This document shows, piece by piece, positions 17,815-26,434 of a stretch of 64,000 nt of DNA. The translations under genes and the position numbers were made by a program. The stretch comes from Salivita marina. GTDB lineage: Bacteria > Pseudomonadota > Gammaproteobacteria > Pseudomonadales > Azotimanducaceae. The stretch spans positions 1,034,670 through 1,098,669 of the forward strand of contig JAYQNS010000002.1 of assembly GCA_038144425.1 (NCBI GenBank), written 5' to 3'. The notes below the pieces were generated by a model. It was not told where the DNA came from, searched no databases, and saw only the letters and a list, made by a program, of their open reading frames with translations. Numbering within the stretch: position 1 is the stretch's first letter; every line of letters starts with the position of its first letter.

Positions 17815-18150
17815 CTAATCTTCCCGCTGCTGGAAGGCGTCGAGCTCCTCATCGCTGAGGAAGTGCAAAAGTTCCCCGCCAAAGAACCACAGCAGGTGCC
17901 GATCGACCCCCTCCCAGAGGGAGGGGAAGCGGCGGTGAAGGCGGAGCAGGACCTCCTGCCCAAGGAATTCGTAATCCGGCTCCTGGGCGCTGACGGCCTC
18001 CAAGAGGCGGTCGAAGCTGGCTTGGAGAGGGTCGAGCTCGTCGCTCTCGCTCTGCGCCTTGGCCGCACCAAGGAGGGCGCTAAGTTGTCGCAGGCGCTGA
18101 AGATTTGGGCCTAGCGCGCGCGGGGCCTCCTGGCTTTCTTCCGTTCGCAT
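17815..18150 (-). CDS. PA2817-like small conserved protein
   Basis: 111-residue mainly helical, acidic protein. The segment EFLGQEVLLRLHRRFPSLWEGVDRHLLWFFGGELLHFLSD splits into two helices around a Pro-His-Leu-Leu-Trp core and recalls the PA2817 family of gammaproteobacteria, whose function is unknown; that match is from memory. It has a strong RBS (GAGGGGGG) and starts a reverse-strand operon with the P1 peptidase and HTTM protein, divergent from the ABC transporter. Confidence 0.65.
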   Translation of the reverse strand: MRTEESQEAPRALGPNLQRLRQLSALLGAAKAQSESDELDPLQASFDRLLEAVSAQEPDYEFLGQEVLLRLHRRFPSLWEGVDRHLLWFFGGELLHFLSDEELDAFQQRED

Positions 18151-18209
18151 TTCACCCCCCTCTGCTAGAGTACGGCGCCGCCGCTTTATTCCCTTTAACA
18201 GGACGCGTT

Positions 18210-19154
18210 ATGACCACTGCCGCATTGTCCATTGCTGGCCTGAAGAAAGTCTATGCCGACGGATTTACCGCCCTAAAGGGCATCGATCTTGAGGTTAAGG
18301 AGGGGGATTTCTTCGCGCTGCTCGGACCCAACGGCGCAGGTAAGTCCACCACCATTGGCATCATTTGCTCTCTGGTGCGAAAGACTGAGGGAAGCGTGAA
18401 GATTTTTGGCATCGACGTGGACAAGGACTTCGCCGCGGCGAAGCGCCTCATCGGCGTTGTGCCTCAGGAATTCAATTTCTCCATCTTCGAGAAGGTGGGG
18501 GATATTATCGAAGTGCAGGCGGGTTTCTATGGCCTCTCCCTCCGGGAAGGGGCGGTGAATACGGAGAAATACCTCAAGCGCCTTGGGCTCTGGGACAAGC
18601 GCAACGCCCAGGCCCGGTACCTGTCCGGGGGTATGAAGCGGCGCCTGATGATTGCCCGAGCCTTAGTCCACGAACCCCAGCTTCTTATCCTGGATGAGCC
18701 TACGGCGGGGGTGGATATCGAAATTCGTCGGTCCATGTGGGCCTTTTTGGAGGAGATGAACCGGGCCGGGACCACCATCATCCTCACTACCCACTACCTA
18801 GAAGAAGCCGAGTCCCTATGCCGCAATATTGCGATCATTGATCACGGGGAAATCGTGGAGAATACCTCCATGCGTGCGCTCCTGGGGCAGCTCACCACGG
18901 AAACCTTCGTGGTGGATCTGGCCGAGCCCGTGGGGGCCGCGCCGGAGGTGCCGGGCTTTGCGTTCCGCAAGGTGGATGCCCAGCGCCTCGAGCTCGATTT
19001 GACCCGGGGCCAACACTTGAATGCGGCGTTTGCCGCGCTAGACGGCGCTGGACTCAAGGTTTTGAGCCTGCGCAACAAGAGCAATCGGTTAGAGCAGCTC
19101 TTCGTAAGCCTTACGGCGAGCGAAGGCAGCGCGGAGACCCTCGTTCATGGCTGA
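18210..19154 (+). CDS. yadG: ABC transporter ATP-binding protein, YadG-like
   Basis: 314-residue ABC ATPase: Walker A GPNGAGKSTT, signature LSGGMKRRL, Walker B LLILDEPTAGVD and switch His in TTHYLEEAE. The sequence is very like E. coli YadG, including VPQEFNFSIFEKV. It would power the YadH-type permease encoded next; the exported substrate is unknown. ATG 18210 was chosen because AGGA precedes it and because upstream sequence overlaps the divergent gene. Overlaps the permease start by eight bases. Confidence 0.93.
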   Translation: MTTAALSIAGLKKVYADGFTALKGIDLEVKEGDFFALLGPNGAGKSTTIGIICSLVRKTEGSVKIFGIDVDKDFAAAKRLIGVVPQEFNFSIFEKVGDIIEVQAGFYGLSLREGAVNTEKYLKRLGLWDKRNAQARYLSGGMKRRLMIARALVHEPQLLILDEPTAGVDIEIRRSMWAFLEEMNRAGTTIILTTHYLEEAESLCRNIAIIDHGEIVENTSMRALLGQLTTETFVVDLAEPVGAAPEVPGFAFRKVDAQRLELDLTRGQHLNAAFAALDGAGLKVLSLRNKSNRLEQLFVSLTASEGSAETLVHG

Positions 19155-19965
19155 GTCCACCACCCATGTTTCCCCGGCGGAAGCCAAATCCACCCTAAGC
19201 GCCGCCTGGGTCGCCTTTCGCACCATCGTGCTTAAGGAAATCCGTCGCTTTCTGCGCATTTGGCCCCAAACCCTGGTACCGCCGGCGATCAGCATGGTGC
19301 TGTACTTTTTGATCTTCGGAACCTTTATCGGCAGTCGGGTCGGGCAGATGGGGGGGCTCGACTACATGGCCTTCATCGTTCCCGGGCTCATCATGATGAG
19401 CGTGATCACCAACGCTTATTCGAACGTGGCCTCCTCCTTTTATTCCACGAAGTTCCAGCGGAGTATCGAGACCATGCTCGTGGCGCCCATTCCCAATGGG
19501 GTGATCTTGGCGGGCTTTGTGGCTGGGGGGGTGGCCCGGGGCCTTTGCGTGGGCGCTATTGTCACCGTTATGGCGGGCTTCTTCGTAGATTTTACGATCC
19601 ACAGCTTTGCCCTAACCGTGGGCATGATTCTCATGACCGCCATACTGTTTTCCCTGGGCGGCTTCATCAATGCGGTGTTCGCCGATAAGTTCGACGATAT
19701 CTCGATCATCCCCGCCTTCGTGCTCACGCCCCTGACCTATCTTGGGGGCGTGTTCTATAGCTTGGATCTCTTACCGGACTTCTGGCGCACGGTTTCCTAC
19801 TTCAACCCCATCGTGTACATGGTCTCGAGCTTCCGCTATGGCATCTTTGGGGTGAGCGGCGACGTGCCGGTCTACCTTTCCGTGGCGGCCATCGGGGGCT
19901 TCGTGGTGCTGTTCTGGACCATCTCCCTCGTGCTCCTCAATCGCGGAACGGGCATCCGGGCTTAG
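19147..19965 (+). CDS. yadH: ABC-2 type permease, YadH-like
   Basis: 272-residue inner-membrane permease with six predicted helices. The ABC-2 signature is visible: the N-terminal amphipathic KEIRRFLRIWPQTLVPP, YMAFIVPGLIMMSVITNAYSN split across the first loop, and LTYLGGVFYSLDLLP near the C terminus. It partners the YadG-like ATPase to form an exporter of unknown substrate. Translationally coupled to the ATPase gene and one base upstream of queF. Confidence 0.93.
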   Translation: MAESTTHVSPAEAKSTLSAAWVAFRTIVLKEIRRFLRIWPQTLVPPAISMVLYFLIFGTFIGSRVGQMGGLDYMAFIVPGLIMMSVITNAYSNVASSFYSTKFQRSIETMLVAPIPNGVILAGFVAGGVARGLCVGAIVTVMAGFFVDFTIHSFALTVGMILMTAILFSLGGFINAVFADKFDDISIIPAFVLTPLTYLGGVFYSLDLLPDFWRTVSYFNPIVYMVSSFRYGIFGVSGDVPVYLSVAAIGGFVVLFWTISLVLLNRGTGIRA

Positions 19966-19966
19966 C

Positions 19967-20788
19967 ATGGCGGGGCCTGTTGCCGGGGACGTCACGAAAA
20001 GCCCCCTTGGGCGCGAACAGGACTACGTCGGGGGCTACGATCCCACCTTGCTCTATCCCATCGCTCGGGCTGACAGCCGCAGCATGCTTCCGGCCCAACC
20101 CGCTCGGGGCTTCCACGGAGTGGATTGGTGGACGGCCTTCGAACTCTCCTGGGTCGATAGGGAGGGGCGGCCTCAGGTGGCCGTGGGGCGCTTCGCTGTG
20201 CCCTCAAGTAGCCCCTGCATCGTCGAATCGAAATCCCTGAAGCTCTACCTCGGCGGTTTGTATAAGGTGAGCTACGACAGCTGGGCGGCGTTGGAAACGG
20301 TGCTGGCGGCAGATCTCTCTGCGGCGGCCGGCGCGCCCGTTGAGGTGACGCTGGAGTCCCTGCCTGCCTTCGAGGCCCGGGGCTTTGATCGCTTCCTCGG
20401 GAGCTGCGTCGATGCAGCCCCGCTACGCCCTGAGGCCGGGTTGCTGGCCGGGGAGGGGACGGAGCCCGAGCGTCAGTGTTTCCACAGCCATCTACTCCGG
20501 AGCCTGTGCCCCGTGACAGGCCAGCCCGATTGGGGTTCGGTGGAACTGCAGTTTGAGGGTCCCAAGCTCGATCCCGCCGGAGTGCTCGCCCTGGTGCTTG
20601 CGCAGCGAGAGCAAAACGGCTTTCACGAGGCGACGGTAGAGCGGCTCTATGGGGCTCTCGAGGCCCTCCCGGGGGGCACCTACGTGGCGGTGCGCGCCGC
20701 CTACTGCCGCCGCGGGGGCATCGATATCACCCCTTGCCGGGCCTCGGAACCAACGTCCTTCAGTCCCCTGCGCCTTGCGCGTCAGTAA
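19967..20788 (+). CDS. queF: NADPH-dependent 7-cyano-7-deazaguanine reductase (type II)
   Basis: 273-residue enzyme that reduces preQ0 to preQ1 in queuosine biosynthesis. It is the long, tandem T-fold form: substrate-binding Glu in PCIVESKSLKLYL (residues 84-95) and the catalytic pair in SLCPVTGQPDWGS (about Cys181 and Asp188), as in E. coli QueF. Length fits the ~280-residue type II family. Its last 29 bases overlap the 3' end of the convergent transporter gene. No other queuosine genes are present. Confidence 0.95.
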   Translation: MAGPVAGDVTKSPLGREQDYVGGYDPTLLYPIARADSRSMLPAQPARGFHGVDWWTAFELSWVDREGRPQVAVGRFAVPSSSPCIVESKSLKLYLGGLYKVSYDSWAALETVLAADLSAAAGAPVEVTLESLPAFEARGFDRFLGSCVDAAPLRPEAGLLAGEGTEPERQCFHSHLLRSLCPVTGQPDWGSVELQFEGPKLDPAGVLALVLAQREQNGFHEATVERLYGALEALPGGTYVAVRAAYCRRGGIDITPCRASEPTSFSPLRLARQ

Positions 20789-22136
20789 TCGGCTCGCGGG
20801 CCCGCAGGGCCGCGACGATTTCTCCGTGCCGCTCCCGAGTCATGGGATAGGTCATGAGGGGAAGGGCAGCCAGCAATAATCCGGCCGCGGTCCCCACTGC
20901 ATAGGTGAGGAGCAGCCCGTCCAGCGCGGCGGCGTCGTTCTGCGTACCCGGAACGAAGCCAAAGGCCCAGTCGAGGATGGTGAAGCTGAGGCCAACGCCT
21001 AAAGCCGCCCCAAGCTTATTCGTCGTAGTGAGCAGGGCGAAGTAGAGCCCGGCCCGCTTTTGTCCGCTTTTAAGCTCATCCTCGTCCGTGAGGTCCGCCA
21101 TCATGGAGCGCAAGAGCGTAGGCGCGGCGCCAAAGGCCAGCCCGAAGGCGATGGTGAAGCCCCAGAGCCCGAGCACGCTTCCCGGTGTGGCCGTGGCCAT
21201 CAGGATCAGGTTCACCGCCGCAGCGTAGACCAGCGCGCCCTTCAGGGTGCGGTCTTTCCCGTAACGATAGGCCAGCCGTAGCCAAAGGGGCATGCAGATA
21301 AAGCCTGCGAGGAAGTAGAAGAGCAGGGCCAGGCTCGCGTGGCTCGGCAGGCGGAAGTAGGCGATCGCGACGAAGATATAGAGTGCCCCGGAGACCGCTG
21401 TGCCCAGACCCGCCAGGAGATCGGCGGTCAGGAGCCGCCACAGCAGGGGGTTTCCCACCAAAAGCTTCAGCGCGGCCTTCAGGGGTAGGGATGATTGGCT
21501 TTTCTCCCGGGAGTCGGGGACGTAGCGCAGCAAGGGCACCACGAGCACGGGAAAGAGCACGAGGCAGAAGAGCCCCATGCTGGCGACCTTACCTTCCTGA
21601 CTTTCCTCCCCAGCCAGTTCTAGCGCTGCGGGAAGCGCCAGCACGAGAGTCATGCCCGCAATGGTGAAAATCTCGCGCCAGCCGTACAGCTCGGAGCGGG
21701 CGTCATAGCCCGTCGCCAACTCCGCCCCCCAGGAAAGGTGCGCAATGGTAAGCATGGTGTAGGCGGCGTAGAGCATGAGCAGCCAGAAGGTGAGGTAGAG
21801 CGCGCCCGGGGCTGCTTCGACATCGGGAAGAAAGACCTTCCACACCGCAAGGCATAGCAGGGGGATGGACAGGGCTGCCCAGTGCTTTCGCCTTCCCCAG
21901 CGGCTATGGAAGCGGTCGATGGCGACGCCCATGAGAGGGTCCGTGACCACATCGAAGAGTCGGGCCGCGGTGAAGATCATGCCCACCGTAGCCAGCGACA
22001 GCCCCACGACCTCAGCGTAGAAGCGTGGAAGGTAGACGGCAATGGGCATGCCCATGGCCGCCATGGGCATGGCGATGGCGGCGTAGCTTGCCAGCAGGCG
22101 CCGGCGCGAGGGACCGGCGGATGATGGTGTGGTCAT
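20760..22136 (-). CDS. MFS_2/GPH-type cation-sugar symporter-like transporter
   Basis: 458-residue, 12-helix carrier of the glycoside-pentoside-hexuronide:cation (MelB-like) group. Diagnostic segments are VTDPLMGVAIDRFHSRWGRRKHW after helix 2, which holds the conserved Asp and Arg residues, and AELATGYDARSELYGWREIF in the middle. Substrate is unknown; a sugar or sugar derivative is the usual guess. ATG 22136 has AAAGGGGAG upstream, whereas the longer frame has no family match. Its 3' end overlaps the end of queF. Confidence 0.85.
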   Translation of the reverse strand: MTTPSSAGPSRRRLLASYAAIAMPMAAMGMPIAVYLPRFYAEVVGLSLATVGMIFTAARLFDVVTDPLMGVAIDRFHSRWGRRKHWAALSIPLLCLAVWKVFLPDVEAAPGALYLTFWLLMLYAAYTMLTIAHLSWGAELATGYDARSELYGWREIFTIAGMTLVLALPAALELAGEESQEGKVASMGLFCLVLFPVLVVPLLRYVPDSREKSQSSLPLKAALKLLVGNPLLWRLLTADLLAGLGTAVSGALYIFVAIAYFRLPSHASLALLFYFLAGFICMPLWLRLAYRYGKDRTLKGALVYAAAVNLILMATATPGSVLGLWGFTIAFGLAFGAAPTLLRSMMADLTDEDELKSGQKRAGLYFALLTTTNKLGAALGVGLSFTILDWAFGFVPGTQNDAAALDGLLLTYAVGTAAGLLLAALPLMTYPMTRERHGEIVAALRAREPITDAQGAGD

Positions 22137-22186
22137 GATTTCTCCCCTTTCGAGGAGCCTAGCGAACTTTCCAGCAGCCGTCTTTC

Positions 22187-22909
22187 CTAATCGCCGCGCC
22201 GGGGCCACAGCAGGGCTCGAAGCCAGCCTAGCACCGAGTTTTCCCCTAAAAAGGCGTTGTCGAGCTCCCGGAGCCAAACCTCCAGGCCCTCAGGGTCAGC
22301 GAGGAGCTCCGCTCGCGTGCGCCGGGGGTGCTCGGGATCGAGGGTTTTCACCACAGCGGCCGGATTGCCTGCGACTACGGAGAAGGGGGACACGTCCTTG
22401 GTGACCACAGCGCCCGCCGCGACGATAGCGTGGGCGCCGATGCGCACGCCTTTGCAGACTGTGGCGCCGTCGCCGATCCACACGTTGTCCTCGAGAAAGA
22501 TGGGGGCGCTCGCACCCACCACCTCCGTGCGGTCATAGAGATCGTGCCAGTCTGCGTCCGTAAGGTAGGCCCCTGCAGCCACCATGCAGCTTGCGCCTAG
22601 GGTGACCTCTGCGGCGGAGTCGATGCGGACCCCTGGGCAAAGGAGGGAGTAGTCTCCGATCGTGATGCGTCCCTGACCCTTGGGGTGTACCCAACTGGAA
22701 AGGGTGATGTGGCGATCGGCGGCAGCGACCCAATGAACTTGGGCGCCCACGGTGATCCCAGGGCCATGGAGGCGCACAAACCAGGGTTTCATGAAGTGGA
22801 AGCCTGGGCCCAGGGCGTCGAGCTGGGGGGCTAGGCGCCAACGTACGTAGGCGCGTTCGAGCGCCGCGTAGGCGCGCTTTAGACTGGCAGGGCGGTGATC
22901 CCGGCGCAT
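22187..22909 (-). CDS. Left-handed beta-helix (hexapeptide-repeat) acyltransferase
   Basis: 240-residue protein with a chain of hexapeptide repeats of the [LIV]GxxxX type: ITIGDYSLLCPGVRID, VTLGASCMVAAGAYL, IWIGDGATVCKGVRIGAHAI and VVTKDVSPFSVVAGNPAAVV, the last being the classic LbH C-terminal signature. These trimeric enzymes transfer acetyl or acyl groups to sugars, antibiotics or lipids. An active-site His is plausible in TDADWHDLYDR. The acceptor is unknown. RBS GGGGAG precedes the ATG. Confidence 0.85.
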   Translation of the reverse strand: MRRDHRPASLKRAYAALERAYVRWRLAPQLDALGPGFHFMKPWFVRLHGPGITVGAQVHWVAAADRHITLSSWVHPKGQGRITIGDYSLLCPGVRIDSAAEVTLGASCMVAAGAYLTDADWHDLYDRTEVVGASAPIFLEDNVWIGDGATVCKGVRIGAHAIVAAGAVVTKDVSPFSVVAGNPAAVVKTLDPEHPRRTRAELLADPEGLEVWLRELDNAFLGENSVLGWLRALLWPRRGD

Positions 22910-22979
22910 GGCCGCTCCCCGGGGGCGATTAGGCGGGACCCACCCTACCGGGCGTCGACCCCGGGAGAAAGGGTAAGGC

Positions 22980-23210
22980 CTAGCCCGTGAGGGTGGAGAG
23001 CAAGCCGTTGCGATCGAGAAAACGCATCACCATGGCAACGCCCCAGCCGCCCCACATGAGCCAGCTCGTAGCGCTGTCCCATTTCTTCAGCCCGGGGGAG
23101 GCCTCTTCGGCGCCCGCGAGGGCGCCCCGAGGTTGGCTTAAGGTGACCGCTAGCCCTGCGAAGAAGGCAGCGGTGCCGATGGCGAAGGGTATGAGAATGA
23201 ACGGGCTCAT
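22980..23210 (-). CDS. Small two-helix membrane protein
   Basis: 76-residue protein with a hydrophobic N-terminal helix (FILIPFAIGTAAFFAGLAVTL) without much charge, a polar linker and a second hydrophobic stretch (ATSWLMWGGWGVAMVMRF). RBS GGAGG lies at good spacing before the ATG, and it starts nine bases after the sterol-desaturase-like gene on the same strand, so it is probably co-expressed. I do not recognise the family. Confidence 0.65.
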   Translation of the reverse strand: MSPFILIPFAIGTAAFFAGLAVTLSQPRGALAGAEEASPGLKKWDSATSWLMWGGWGVAMVMRFLDRNGLLSTLTG

Positions 23211-23219
23211 GACGCCTCC

Positions 23220-24167
23220 CTAGAGATCGATCAGCCGCTTGTTGGGATAGAAGGCCAGCATCAGTTGCTCCTTGATGGAGAGGGGGACCGCTTTGCCGGC
23301 GCCAATTTGGCCCACGTCTTCATCGCCGCAGTAGGTGCCGAACACCCGGTCCCAGAGGATGATCTGACACCCGTAGTTGGTGTCGCTGTGCTTGCGGTCT
23401 AAGGCGTGGTGCACGTGGTGCTGGGGTGCCGTGGCGAAAATCCAGTCGTATACCGGTAGCGATTTCAGCGGCAAGTTCGAGTGGTTCAGCTTGCCATTCC
23501 ATACCCCGAAGGCTGCGGAGACGGCGAGCACTGCATCACTTGCGCCAACGAGGGCCAGGATCACGGGCGTACTAAGCGCTAGGGCCAAATACTCTAAGGG
23601 ATGGGTGCGGGCGCCGCGCATGCAGCTCATTTTCGTGATGTGGTGGTGCGTGGCGTGCATGCGCCAGAAGAAGAGCGACTCATGCTGCACCCGGTGTAGC
23701 CAATAGTAGATAAAGCTCGAGCAAATCCGGAGCAGCACCGCAGCGGCCACGAGACCGATTACGCTTTCCGGCGCAATGGTGATGTCCAAAAGTGCGCGGT
23801 CGCGGATGGCCCGGAACCCTTCAGAAATCGGCGTGCGGTAGAAGTCGCCGATGAGCGGGCCCCAGAGGAAGGCGCCGAAGGCGAGCCAGAAGCCGTCCTC
23901 TGCCAGTTCCCTGGGCTCGAGCTGCCAATCCTTCCGCTTCCCCCAGATCCTCTCCGCGAAGATGAGGAGGGGAACGGGGATCATGACCATAACCAGGGCG
24001 TAGAGTTTGTGATTCATCCACTCGCCGGTGACCATGGTAGCGACTAAAAAAGCGGAGCCGAGGACGAGGACGGGCTGAAGCACCATCCAAAAAAGGTCTT
24101 GAGCGCTTTTGACCCGGGGGTTGGCAGTGCCGCTGAGTTCTCCGTTGCTGAGCGCATGATCGCTCAT
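23220..24167 (-). CDS. Sterol desaturase/fatty acid hydroxylase family protein
   Basis: 315-residue membrane diiron enzyme. The histidine boxes are all visible: HRVQHE, HATHHH and HHVHH, spaced as in the family, with four to five hydrophobic helices around them. Such enzymes hydroxylate or desaturate sterols, carotenoids, fatty acids or alkylglycerols; the C-terminal GCQIILWDRVFGTY motif is typical. ATG 24167 is preceded by CAGGAGG. It is followed closely by a small membrane protein gene. Confidence 0.9.
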   Translation of the reverse strand: MSDHALSNGELSGTANPRVKSAQDLFWMVLQPVLVLGSAFLVATMVTGEWMNHKLYALVMVMIPVPLLIFAERIWGKRKDWQLEPRELAEDGFWLAFGAFLWGPLIGDFYRTPISEGFRAIRDRALLDITIAPESVIGLVAAAVLLRICSSFIYYWLHRVQHESLFFWRMHATHHHITKMSCMRGARTHPLEYLALALSTPVILALVGASDAVLAVSAAFGVWNGKLNHSNLPLKSLPVYDWIFATAPQHHVHHALDRKHSDTNYGCQIILWDRVFGTYCGDEDVGQIGAGKAVPLSIKEQLMLAFYPNKRLIDL

Positions 24168-24554
24168 GGACTGACCTCCTGTGCTTGCCCGTGCGCAAGG
24201 GAATTGCCTCAGGAGAAGAAGCAAGTATCAGACCAGCTCGCCGTTAATTTTAAAGGCGCCCTTGAGGCAGGGGGTTTTTGCTCAGAATCCTGGTTTTCCA
24301 GGCTTTTCAATCCCCGTTTGCCCTAGACCGGAGGGTAAAGGCGGCATAGAAAGGTTCCACCGTGGGACAGGGGCGCCACTCAATGAAGCATTGCGATCAA
24401 CGCTTTGCCCCAGAAATGGGCGTGAGCTTAGCGGTTTGCGTCCCTGCCCGGTGCTTGAACACGGGCTTTTCGGTTGCGGAAGCCATGGCATGGTCATTGC
24501 TGCCTCTGCTGGTGAGGGAGGGGATCAACCTCACGCTGAAAGGACGGGATAGGC
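24168..24554. other. Non-coding gap with no recognised element
   Basis: 387 bases between the divergent sterol-desaturase-like and unknown 199-residue genes. Codon use in the open frames here is not gene-like. It must contain both divergent promoters, but I see no convincing -35/-10 pair, RNA structure or repeat. Confidence 0.5.
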
Positions 24555-25154
24555 ATGAAGCGATATTTTGGTCTGTTGGTCTCCGAATGGGTGACGGCCG
24601 TTATGATTGTTGGGGTCTCCGCAGCGGTGCTCTATGGGTTCCAGGTCGGTAGGGAGCGGGATGCCAGCGTCGCTCAGGCTGAGGCGGCGCTGGGGGAGCT
24701 TTTAATCCTTGCGGAAGCGGCGCAGGCCGCGGACGAATTGCTTCAGTGCGACGAGACGATACTGCCGGCGGCTATGCTTCAAACGACTTTCCTCCCCCTG
24801 ACCGTGGGGGCCGTCCCCCTTGATCCCGCGGATCCGGGGAAGGGCTATGCCCCGGCCCTAGTGGTTGAGGTTGAAAAATCCATCGCCCAAGGAGACCGCT
24901 GGGATACGGCGAAGCGTTGGCTCAAAGCGTTAAAAAAAGCCCGGGGTGAGGAGGACGGCGCGGCGGCGGAAGGCGATCCAACAGATCCGGGAGAGGCGGT
25001 CGTGGAGAGCGCCAGCACGGGGCTAGGGGATCCGACGGGGTCCCTGCGCGTGTCCTGGAATTGGAAAACGCTGCTGCGCTACGAAGTACTGGCCTTGGAG
25101 GCACCGGTTTGCGAGGCGCCCTGGTCCTCGACGCTTCCGAAGATCCCCAGCTAG
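24555..25154 (+). CDS. Membrane-anchored protein of unknown function
   Basis: 199-residue protein with a short basic start and one hydrophobic helix (about residues 10-28), then a heptad-rich segment (SVAQAEAALGELLILAEAA) suggesting a periplasmic coiled coil, and an acidic C-terminal part ending in PKIPS. Two cysteines (LLQCDET and APVCEAP) could form a disulfide. No family recognised. An AGGACGGGATAGGC leader gives a usable RBS. It is separated by 89 bases from the CoA-transferase gene. Confidence 0.55.
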   Translation: MKRYFGLLVSEWVTAVMIVGVSAAVLYGFQVGRERDASVAQAEAALGELLILAEAAQAADELLQCDETILPAAMLQTTFLPLTVGAVPLDPADPGKGYAPALVVEVEKSIAQGDRWDTAKRWLKALKKARGEEDGAAAEGDPTDPGEAVVESASTGLGDPTGSLRVSWNWKTLLRYEVLALEAPVCEAPWSSTLPKIPS

Positions 25155-25243
25155 GAGGAACTGCTGGCGAACAGCGGCCTTCCTGTTAGGCTCTGGGGTG
25201 GGGCTTGGCACAGGGCAAGCCAAGAGCGGGGTAGGGAGGTGCC

Positions 25244-26434
25244 ATGGGTCCGCTTCAGGGACTTAAGGTTGTCGATTTAACGAGCATGGTTTCCGGACCT
25301 GTGGCGGCAATGATGCTTGCCGATCAGGGCGCCGCGGTGGTCAAGGTTGAGCCGCCCCAGGGCGAACAAATGCGCTTTCTCGGTCCGCCAACGAACGAGC
25401 TTCCTGCTGCGTTTTTTTCCTGCAATCGTGGAAAGACGTCCCTTGCCTTGGATCTCAAGGCCGAAGCCGGGCGCGAAGTTTTGTGGAAGTTGATCGATGA
25501 AGCCGATGTGTTGTTGCAAAATTTCCGCCCCGGCGCCATGGACCGCATGGGCTTCGGCGAATCGGCGGTTCGGAAAAGAAATGGCCGGTTAATTTACGTC
25601 TCCATCAGCGGGTTTGGGGAAAGCGGCCCCTATGCAACGCAGCGGGTCTACGACCCCGTTATTCAGGCCCTGTCCGGGGCAACGGACATCCAGGCTCACC
25701 GGACGACGCGAGACCCGGAAATGTTTCGCATCATTATCGCGGACAAGGTGACCTCCCTGACCGCCGCCCAGGCCATTTCCAGCGCCCTTTATCACCGTGC
25801 GCAATCCGGCGAGGGGCAACACATCAAGCTTTCCATGTTGGATGCGATGCTAGCCTTCTTCTGGCCCGAAGGCATGGGTGGCCTAACCTTTGCGGACAAT
25901 GAGTTCGATCCTGGGGCCCGATCCGGTTCGATGGATTTAATCTATCCGACGCTCGATGGCTTCATTACCGCTGGAGTGATTTCTGATAAGGAATGGGTGG
26001 GTATGTGCCGAGCCCTCAACCGAGAGGATTTGATTGACGATGAACGCTTCGCCACGGCCCGGGCCCGAGGTCAGAATGCTGAGGCTCGAAAGGCGCTTAC
26101 GTTGGCGGAAATCGCTAAATGGCCCTCGGAGGAGATTCTTCGACGGCTGAATGAAAATGACGTGCCAAACGCGCCGCTCCTGCGGCGCACGGAACTCCTC
26201 GAGAACGAGCAGATTGTCGCGAGTAAGGCGATCGAACGGACTCTCTACGACGGCTTTGGTGAGGTGCGGCAGGCGCGCCCCGCCGCGCAGTTCAGCCAAA
26301 CCCCCAGTGCGATTGCGGGGCCGGCGCCCAAGCTGGGCGAGCACTCAGGCACTATCCTTCGGGGGCTGGGCTATAACGAGGAACAGATCCAGGCGTTATT
26401 TGATGCGGGGGTGATCGTTGGATCAAAACCCTGA
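25244..26434 (+). CDS. CaiB/BaiF family (class III) CoA-transferase
   Basis: 396-residue enzyme that moves CoA between carboxylic acids. The N terminus LQGLKVVDLTSMVSGPVAAM with ADQGAAVVKVEPP is a clear family signature, and the catalytic Asp (about residue 137) lies in RVYDPVIQALSG. Substrates are unknown. RBS GGGAGG lies five bases before the ATG. It overlaps the start of a glutathione-transferase-like gene, so the two probably act on one pathway. Confidence 0.92.
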   Translation: MGPLQGLKVVDLTSMVSGPVAAMMLADQGAAVVKVEPPQGEQMRFLGPPTNELPAAFFSCNRGKTSLALDLKAEAGREVLWKLIDEADVLLQNFRPGAMDRMGFGESAVRKRNGRLIYVSISGFGESGPYATQRVYDPVIQALSGATDIQAHRTTRDPEMFRIIIADKVTSLTAAQAISSALYHRAQSGEGQHIKLSMLDAMLAFFWPEGMGGLTFADNEFDPGARSGSMDLIYPTLDGFITAGVISDKEWVGMCRALNREDLIDDERFATARARGQNAEARKALTLAEIAKWPSEEILRRLNENDVPNAPLLRRTELLENEQIVASKAIERTLYDGFGEVRQARPAAQFSQTPSAIAGPAPKLGEHSGTILRGLGYNEEQIQALFDAGVIVGSKP

